From: CAYMDS01 sp964576705
GTDB lineage: Bacteria > Patescibacteriota > Microgenomatia > Levybacterales > UBA12049
Length of the DNA stretch: 17,913 nt
Assembly: GCA_964576705.1 (NCBI GenBank)
Contig: CAZNVI010000019.1
Coordinates: 1-17,913, forward strand
Direction of reading: 5' to 3'
Numbering within the stretch: position 1 is the stretch's first letter; every line of letters begins with the position of its first letter. The notes under the pieces were generated by a model. It saw only the letters and a program-made list of their open reading frames with translations, made no database searches and was not told the DNA's origin. Position numbers and translations under genes: made by a program. Positions 14,693 through 17,913 of the stretch are shown piece by piece.

Positions 14693-15505
14693 TTAGTAAG
14701 AGGAAGGTGTATCTAAGAGCATCAGTTCGGCCTCTTCGAGCATTTCAGGATCCCCTTGAAGCTTCTCTGAGTTAAGAGGAATAAGTTTATCTTCAGGTAA
14801 ATATTCTTCACTTTGTCCACCGTTAAGGTAATAATATCTTGAAAGAATTTTAAAATCACTTAAATTTACAGGAGTGGTAAGAAACAGCTTCTTTATGTTC
14901 TCTTCCGATCGCTCCAGGTTTTCGATTATTTCATATTCCACAATTTGGGAAGCATGTCTATCTTCTCCCTCACCTGTATATTTTTCAGTTTTTAGAAGAC
15001 GGAATGTCTGTCTATCAAACGTGAGAATATCCCAGAATTTCTCTTCGTTTTCTCTCGTGTCATAGATTACATATACATCCAGGTCATCCATTTTTCCTTC
15101 NNNNNNNNNNNNNNNNNNNNNNNNNNNNNNNNNNNNNNNNNNNNNNNNNNNNNNNNNNNNNNNNNNNNNNNNNNNNNNNNNNNNNNNNNNNNNNNNNNNN
15201 ACACCAGATTTCAGGAATACCTCACGGCTTCGTTCTATAATCTCTGAAGCTGACACTTGGGCGGGGCGAAGTAAATCAAGGGGGGTTTGCTTGGTATTAA
15301 GAAAATTATAACCTAAAATTATACCCACGAAGAGTATGCAAACTATCAACATAATATACCTCCAAATTGGAAAACGGTTTTTAGCTTTATCTTTCTGAGA
15401 CTGAGATTTTATGATTTGCTCATTAAGCATAGCCTTAAACTCCGGATCTAACCTCGCCCGGGGTGCGGTTTTCAGAATATTTTCAATCTCGTTTATGTTT
15501 TTCAT
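14693..15505 (-). CDS. Membrane partner of the ECF sigma factor (anti-sigma-like), interrupted by an assembly gap
   Basis: The N-terminal part (101 residues, 15505-15201) has a cytoplasmic segment of about 48 residues with a conserved-looking LDPEFKAMLNEQI helix, then one membrane helix (IMLIVCILFVGIILGYNFL, about 51-69) and the start of an outside domain (SASEIIERSREVFLKSG). After the gap, 135 residues follow (DLDVYVIYDTREN, DILTFDRQTFRLLKTEKYTG, ending LLLDTPSSY). Cytoplasmic tail, one helix and extracellular domain, in a gene overlapping the sigma factor by four bases (ATGA), is the standard arrangement of an anti-sigma factor or sigma regulator. I see no zinc-binding (ZAS) motif. The two parts are in the same frame only by the arbitrary gap length, so their being one gene is likely but unproven. 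The C-terminal end is intact. Confidence 0.65.
   Translation of the reverse strand: MKNINEIENILKTAPRARLDPEFKAMLNEQIIKSQSQKDKAKNRFPIWRYIMLIVCILFVGIILGYNFLNTKQTPLDLLRPAQVSASEIIERSREVFLKSGXXXXXXXXXXXXXXXXXXXXXXXXXXXXXXXXXXEGKMDDLDVYVIYDTRENEEKFWDILTFDRQTFRLLKTEKYTGEGEDRHASQIVEYEIIENLERSEENIKKLFLTTPVNLSDFKILSRYYYLNGGQSEEYLPEDKLIPLNSEKLQGDPEMLEEAELMLLDTPSSY
15101..15200. other. Assembly gap (100 N)
   Basis: Exactly 100 N's, a placeholder of unknown true length. It removes part of the extracellular domain of the ECF partner protein. Confidence 0.98.
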
Positions 15506-15975
15506 AATTGTAATTTTTCCCTTACTGAGTCCAGGCCTCGTGAAAGCAATGATTTAACGGCAGCTTCGGATTTACCGAGTATCTCAGATATGTTTTTGAT
15601 ATCCAGATCGTGTTGGTACCTGAAAAGAATAGCTTCGCGCTGCTCATCAGACAATTCTTCGACTTTCTCATAGACGATACTAAGCTCAGCCAATTTTTCA
15701 TGATTGGAGTGAGTTTCAGGCTCAAACCCGGATGAAAGTAGAGTATCGAGGCTGACAGCCGGTTTTTTCGCTCTGTGATGATCAATGATAAGATTGCGGC
15801 AGATTGCATACAGATATGCCTTCGGGTATTCTCTTTCAAGGCCGTTTTGCCGCACGAAACGAAGAAACGCTTCAGCTGTAAGGTCTTCGGCATCCCTTTT
15901 CTCGCGCACACGCCAATAACAGTAATTATAGATTGAATCGGCATGTTCCTCATAAAATTTGGTGAGAGCATCCAT
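15502..15975 (-). CDS. ECF-type RNA polymerase sigma factor
   Basis: A 157-residue group 4 sigma factor with only the two essential domains. Sigma2 spans about 1-70: FYEEHADSIYNYCYWRV, the core-binding RDAEDLTAEAFLRFV (28-41) and YPKAYLYAICRNLIIDHHR for -10 recognition. Sigma4 spans about 105-157: LSDEQREAILFRYQHDLDIKNISEILGKSEAAVKSLLSRGLDSVREKL, a complete helix-turn-helix for -35 recognition. The linker is short. Length is slightly below average but complete. The stop TGA overlaps the ATG of the membrane protein downstream (ATGA), so the two are translationally coupled, the normal form of a sigma/anti-sigma pair responding to a surface or envelope signal. TATACT at 15989-15984 (minus) would start transcription about two bases before the ATG. 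Confidence 0.92.
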   Translation of the reverse strand: MDALTKFYEEHADSIYNYCYWRVREKRDAEDLTAEAFLRFVRQNGLEREYPKAYLYAICRNLIIDHHRAKKPAVSLDTLLSSGFEPETHSNHEKLAELSIVYEKVEELSDEQREAILFRYQHDLDIKNISEILGKSEAAVKSLLSRGLDSVREKLQL

Positions 15976-15983
15976 ACTCTATA

Positions 15984-15989
15984 AGTATA
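15984..15989 (-). promoter_or_regulatory. -10 element of the ECF operon
   Basis: TATACT on the minus strand, ending nine bases before the ATG at 15975, predicts a two-base leader. The candidate -35 position falls at the T-tract of the terminator at 16006-16046, so terminator and promoter are packed together. It looks like a housekeeping promoter, not an obvious ECF autoregulatory one. Confidence 0.35.
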
Positions 15990-16005
15990 TAACGAACAGG
16001 GAGGG

Positions 16006-16046
16006 AAAAAGTATCGCAGAGCTTGAAAACACCTGTCTCCGATACT
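16006..16046 (-). terminator. Intrinsic terminator of the GNAT gene
   Basis: On the minus strand AGTATCGGAGA (16046-16036) and TCTGCGATACT (16020-16010) form an 11-base stem with one G-G mismatch and a 15-base loop, followed at once by a run of T. It lies about 80 bases after the stop of the acetyltransferase gene and separates it from the ECF operon. Confidence 0.75.
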
Positions 16047-16128
16047 GAAGAAAGCCAGTTATCTCAGATCTAGGTTTTATGGCAAAGAAAGAACGTGGCG
16101 AAGAGCATGAGACGATATTGGATCTTTT

Positions 16129-16692
16129 TTATAGCACTATCTTATCCGGTTTTCTTACCATTTTCATAGTAGGAATTTTTTTACCATTAGGTAATACTTT
16201 AGGCTGTATTGATTCTTGAGATAACCTAAAGCCGTACCTTTCATAAAAGCGAATCGCATTTGAATTATAAGAAGCACCGACTAAAAAAATAGGCTTAGAT
16301 GATCCCATCCAGCTTAATGCCCTTGTAATTAATTGGTGTCCCAAGCCTTTGCCCTGTAGAGATGGTTGTAGATAGATATATTCAAGCTCATTTTGATCAT
16401 CTCCTTTTCGCGCAACACAAAAACCAGTAATTTTAGTCTCTCTATTTTTAACAACCCATGTTGATCTATTTTCAGAACCTAGAATTTTATCCTGCCATTC
16501 TTTAGTTAAATCATCCATGTCTGAAAATCTAGTTTGAATATCTGCTTCTGTTATGCCTATTTCTTCGTTAGGATATGTAGCAAGCCAGCTATCTCTATAG
16601 ACTTTCACTATTTCTGAAGCTAGGGAAACAGCCTGTGCATTGTTTATTTGCTCAATTACAAAAGCATTGATATCTTCAGTTTCAGCGCTCAT
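16129..16692 (-). CDS. GNAT family N-acetyltransferase
   Basis: A 187-residue single-domain GNAT protein. The acetyl-CoA pyrophosphate-binding loop is Gln113-x-x-Gly116-x-Gly118 (LEYIYLQPSLQGKGLGHQLI), preceded by the beta-4 strand ELEYIYL. ASYNSNAIRFYERYGF (140-155) is the typical end of the fold, with the Asn and Tyr that often act in catalysis. The N-terminal part (YRDSWLATYPN, about 32-42) is the pattern of the RimI-related group that begins 'W..tY...' and acts on small molecules or proteins; the substrate cannot be told. Cytoplasmic. It starts 27 bases after the CCA end of the upstream tRNA-Ser on the same strand and may be co-transcribed with it; it also has its own -10 candidate (TATATT, 16710-16705). 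A terminator lies downstream. Confidence 0.88.
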   Translation of the reverse strand: MSAETEDINAFVIEQINNAQAVSLASEIVKVYRDSWLATYPNEEIGITEADIQTRFSDMDDLTKEWQDKILGSENRSTWVVKNRETKITGFCVARKGDDQNELEYIYLQPSLQGKGLGHQLITRALSWMGSSKPIFLVGASYNSNAIRFYERYGFRLSQESIQPKVLPNGKKIPTMKMVRKPDKIVL

Positions 16693-16719
16693 TTTGTTTA
16701 TTTCAATATACTATTATGC

Positions 16720-16805
16720 TGGCGGAGGAGGGGGGATTCGAACCCCCGAGACTCGCGTCTGGCGGTTTAGTAAACCGCTGCACTAGGCCACTATGCGACT
16801 CCTCC
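16720..16805 (-). tRNA. tRNA-Ser-like gene with anticodon ACU, CCA encoded
   Basis: Read on the minus strand all arms close: acceptor GGAGGAG/CTCCTCC, D stem GCA/TGC with GG in the loop, anticodon stem GCGGT/ACCGC with loop TTACTAA, a long variable arm AGAC-GCGA-GTCT, T stem GGGGG/CCCCC with loop TTCGAAT, discriminator G73 and an encoded CCA (16722-16720). The long variable arm and G73 mark a serine tRNA. U33 fixes positions 34-36 as ACU, cognate to AGU. The neighbouring serine tRNA has the same acceptor stem and loop pattern with the normal GCU. A34 here is very unusual for a bacterial serine tRNA. An extended -10 lies just upstream, so it looks expressible. Confidence 0.88.
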
Positions 16806-16814
16806 AGAGAACTG

Positions 16815-16823
16815 ATTATATCA
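16815..16823 (-). promoter_or_regulatory. Extended -10 promoter of the ACU tRNA
   Basis: On the minus strand TGATATAAT, an extended -10 with a perfect TATAAT. Transcription would begin about three bases before the mature tRNA 5' end. A TTGAAT lies 20 bases upstream (16846-16841), a rather long spacing. Confidence 0.5.
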
Positions 16824-16926
16824 AACGTTTTGGAAATATTATTCAACAATAAAGAGCCATAGTCTTTTTTCGTAAAATGCTTACATGCTTTAACCTATGA
16901 AGGTAGATTATGAAAAGGTTTGGCTG

Positions 16927-16932
16927 TATAAT
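16927..16932 (+). promoter_or_regulatory. -10 element of tRNA-Ser(GCU)
   Basis: A perfect TATAAT; transcription would begin near 16939, about 12 bases before the tRNA. No strong -35 at 16-18 bases. Confidence 0.45.
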
Positions 16933-16950
16933 GCTTTAAGCAATATTTAA

Positions 16951-17042
16951 GGAGGAGTCGCATAGCCAGGCCCATTGCGGAGGGTTGCTAACCCTCTGAG
17001 CTTTTAAAAGAGCTCGCGCAGGTTCGAATCCTGTCTCCTCCG
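16951..17042 (+). tRNA. tRNA-Ser (anticodon GCU)
   Basis: Acceptor GGAGGAG/CTCCTCC, D stem GCA/TGC, anticodon stem GAGGG/CCCTC with loop TTGCTAA (anticodon GCU, reading AGC and AGU), a long variable arm whose stem is GAGCT/AGCTC, T stem GCAGG/CCTGT (one G-U pair) with loop TTCGAAT, and discriminator G73. The CCA is not encoded (CAC follows), so the end must be added by a CCA-adding enzyme. The first 15 bases are identical to those of the ACU tRNA on the other strand. Confidence 0.95.
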
Positions 17043-17206
17043 CACTTCGGGATGAAGGAAGGCAAAATGATGATTATAGATTGAATTATCAACCTTTTCA
17101 TCCTTTACGAAAGTAAGTTCTTCAATTTTACTCTCTTGAAAAACGTATAAACCATTCGTATTACAGATTAATCATAGTGTATTTAGCCGCATGTAAATAC
17201 AAACCT

Positions 17207-17250
17207 GTTAAAACAATCTTAAGCAAACCTTAAGAAAGTAAGGATAGACT
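17207..17250 (+). promoter_or_regulatory. Response-regulator operator (11-bp direct repeats) and -10 of the OmpR-type gene
   Basis: GTTAAA (17207-17212), CTTAAG (17218-17223) and CTTAAG (17229-17234) are direct repeats at exact 11-base steps, the layout bound by OmpR/PhoB-family dimers (the pneumococcal CiaR box, TTTAAG-N5-TTTAAG, is similar). The last box lies 10 bases upstream of TAGACT (17245-17250), where a -35 would be, so the regulator probably activates its own gene. Seven bases after the -10 is the ATG, predicting a leaderless message. Confidence 0.6.
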
Positions 17251-17256
17251 TAACAC

Positions 17257-17913
17257 ATGAGAATACTTTTAGTTGAAGACGAGATAAAACTAGCAAACGC
17301 CACGAAACGGGCGCTTGAGCTGCAAAAATATGCCGTTGATGTAGCATACGATGGTGAGGCTGGTCTTGATTTAGCAATCGGAGAGAAATATGATTTAATA
17401 ATTCTAGATATCATGCTTCCCAAGGTTGACGGACTGGAAATATGCAAACAAGTAAGAAAGAGCGGAATAACTACACACATACTTATGTTAACTGCAAAAG
17501 GCCAGATTTCCGATAAGGTAACAGGGTTGGACGTAGGTGCAGACGACTATGTGGTGAAGCCTTTTTCTTTTGAAGAACTGTTTGCCAGGGTAAGAGCACT
17601 CGTTAGGCGGTCATCAAAGATAAGTGATCCTGTGCTAAAAGTCGGCGAATTAACTCTCGATCCAGTAGCATCTAAAGTAAAAATGGGAGACGTGCTTATT
17701 CAATTATCTTCAAAAGAGTTCTCTATTCTTGAGTATCTGATGCGACATAGAAATACTACTGTAGGCCGAGAGCAAATTATAAATCATGTGTGGAATTATG
17801 AAGCCGATGTGTTGCCTTCAACAGTTGAAGTGCATATCAAGCACCTGAGAGATAAAATTGACCTTCCTTTCAATGCCAAACTTATACGGACTATCCGAGG
17901 ATTTGGGTATGAA
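17257..17913 (+). CDS. OmpR/PhoB-family response regulator (3' end outside window)
   Basis: 219 codons are visible and the frame runs off the edge only a few residues short of a normal length. The receiver domain (1-115) has Glu7-Asp8 (LLVEDE), phospho-acceptor Asp51 in IILDIMLP, Thr79 (LMLTAK) and Lys101 (VVKPF). The DNA-binding winged helix (about 125-219) has LTLDP, the LSSKEFSILEYLMRH helix, and the recognition helix PSTVEVHIKHLRDKI, followed by LIRTIRGFGYE at the wing. All landmarks of a transcription factor of the OmpR/PhoB class are intact. A sensor kinase gene would be expected directly downstream; the kinase at 10365 already has its own receiver. ATG 17257 is supported by the -10 seven bases upstream and the start MRILLVEDE. 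Confidence 0.95.
   Translation, partial: MRILLVEDEIKLANATKRALELQKYAVDVAYDGEAGLDLAIGEKYDLIILDIMLPKVDGLEICKQVRKSGITTHILMLTAKGQISDKVTGLDVGADDYVVKPFSFEELFARVRALVRRSSKISDPVLKVGELTLDPVASKVKMGDVLIQLSSKEFSILEYLMRHRNTTVGREQIINHVWNYEADVLPSTVEVHIKHLRDKIDLPFNAKLIRTIRGFGYE

Noticed and set aside
15522..15971. A 149-codon minus-strand frame overlapping the ECF sigma gene
   Set aside because: It is the same strand in another frame, with a composition unlike a protein; the sigma frame is unambiguous.
16079..16219. A 46-codon plus-strand frame beginning MAKKERGEEHETILDLF with an AGG upstream
   Set aside because: It overlaps the end of the convincing acetyltransferase gene antisense by 91 bases and has no recognised family; possible but unsupported.
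16948..16957. TAAGGAGGAG as a Shine-Dalgarno sequence for a gene near 16960
   Set aside because: It is the 5' end of the tRNA-Ser(GCU) acceptor stem.
17050..17103. Terminator after tRNA-Ser(GCU) from GGATGAA and TTCATCC
   Set aside because: The arms are 40 bases apart with a short stem and only three T's after it; too weak to call.

Overview
The window is AT-rich bacterial DNA. Its genes are short, intergenic spaces are small and stops are standard (one sigma factor ends in TGA, so UGA is not recoded). It contains two 100-base N runs that are assembly gaps. The gene set (a short 363-aa primary sigma factor next to dnaG, a MurG/MGDG-type glycosyltransferase, a Pro-rich D-Ala-D-Ala-ligase-like ATP-grasp protein, an ECF sigma factor with a membrane partner) and the many promoters lying almost on the start codons fit a Patescibacteria/CPR (Microgenomates-like) genome. 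That placement is an inference; no rRNA is present to prove it.

Layout. 1-158: C-terminal remnant of an IS66-like transposase running in from outside. 401-1436: a three-gene operon of a Zn-ribbon/HhH mini-protein and two DUF1801 proteins. 1546-1936: a VOC/glyoxalase-fold gene broken by a frameshift in an A8 run. 2009-2608: an HD phosphohydrolase. 2672-4009: a GT-B glycosyltransferase, convergent with 4025-7032 (minus), the rpoD-like and dnaG genes. A degenerate heptanucleotide tandem repeat fills the predicted dnaG 5' leader. 7361-9097: a secreted or lipoprotein gene and a rhomboid-like membrane protein, separated by an assembly gap. 9147-10283: an ATP-grasp ligase. 10365-12235: a PAS histidine kinase and a receiver-only response regulator. 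12243-14436: a divergent pair of unrecognised proteins, one with PD-(D/E)XK-like spacing and one with all the landmarks of a divergent tRNA-nucleotidyltransferase (Pol beta) head, followed by a strong terminator. 14693-15975 (minus): an ECF sigma factor translationally coupled to a membrane partner, the latter interrupted by the second gap. 16129-16692 (minus): a GNAT acetyltransferase. 16720-17042: two serine tRNA genes head to head, one normal (GCU) and one with the very unusual anticodon ACU. 17257-end: an OmpR-family response regulator with an 11-bp-periodic operator.

Three regulatory units (kinase plus receiver, ECF plus partner, OmpR regulator) sit within about 8 kb, which is dense for a small genome. 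Most genes have a -10 hexamer ending about 2-15 bases before the ATG, implying leaderless or nearly leaderless mRNAs; I used this to choose several starts. The observations most worth following are the ACU serine tRNA, the nuclease-like/nucleotidyltransferase-like divergent pair, and the heptamer repeats in the dnaG leader.
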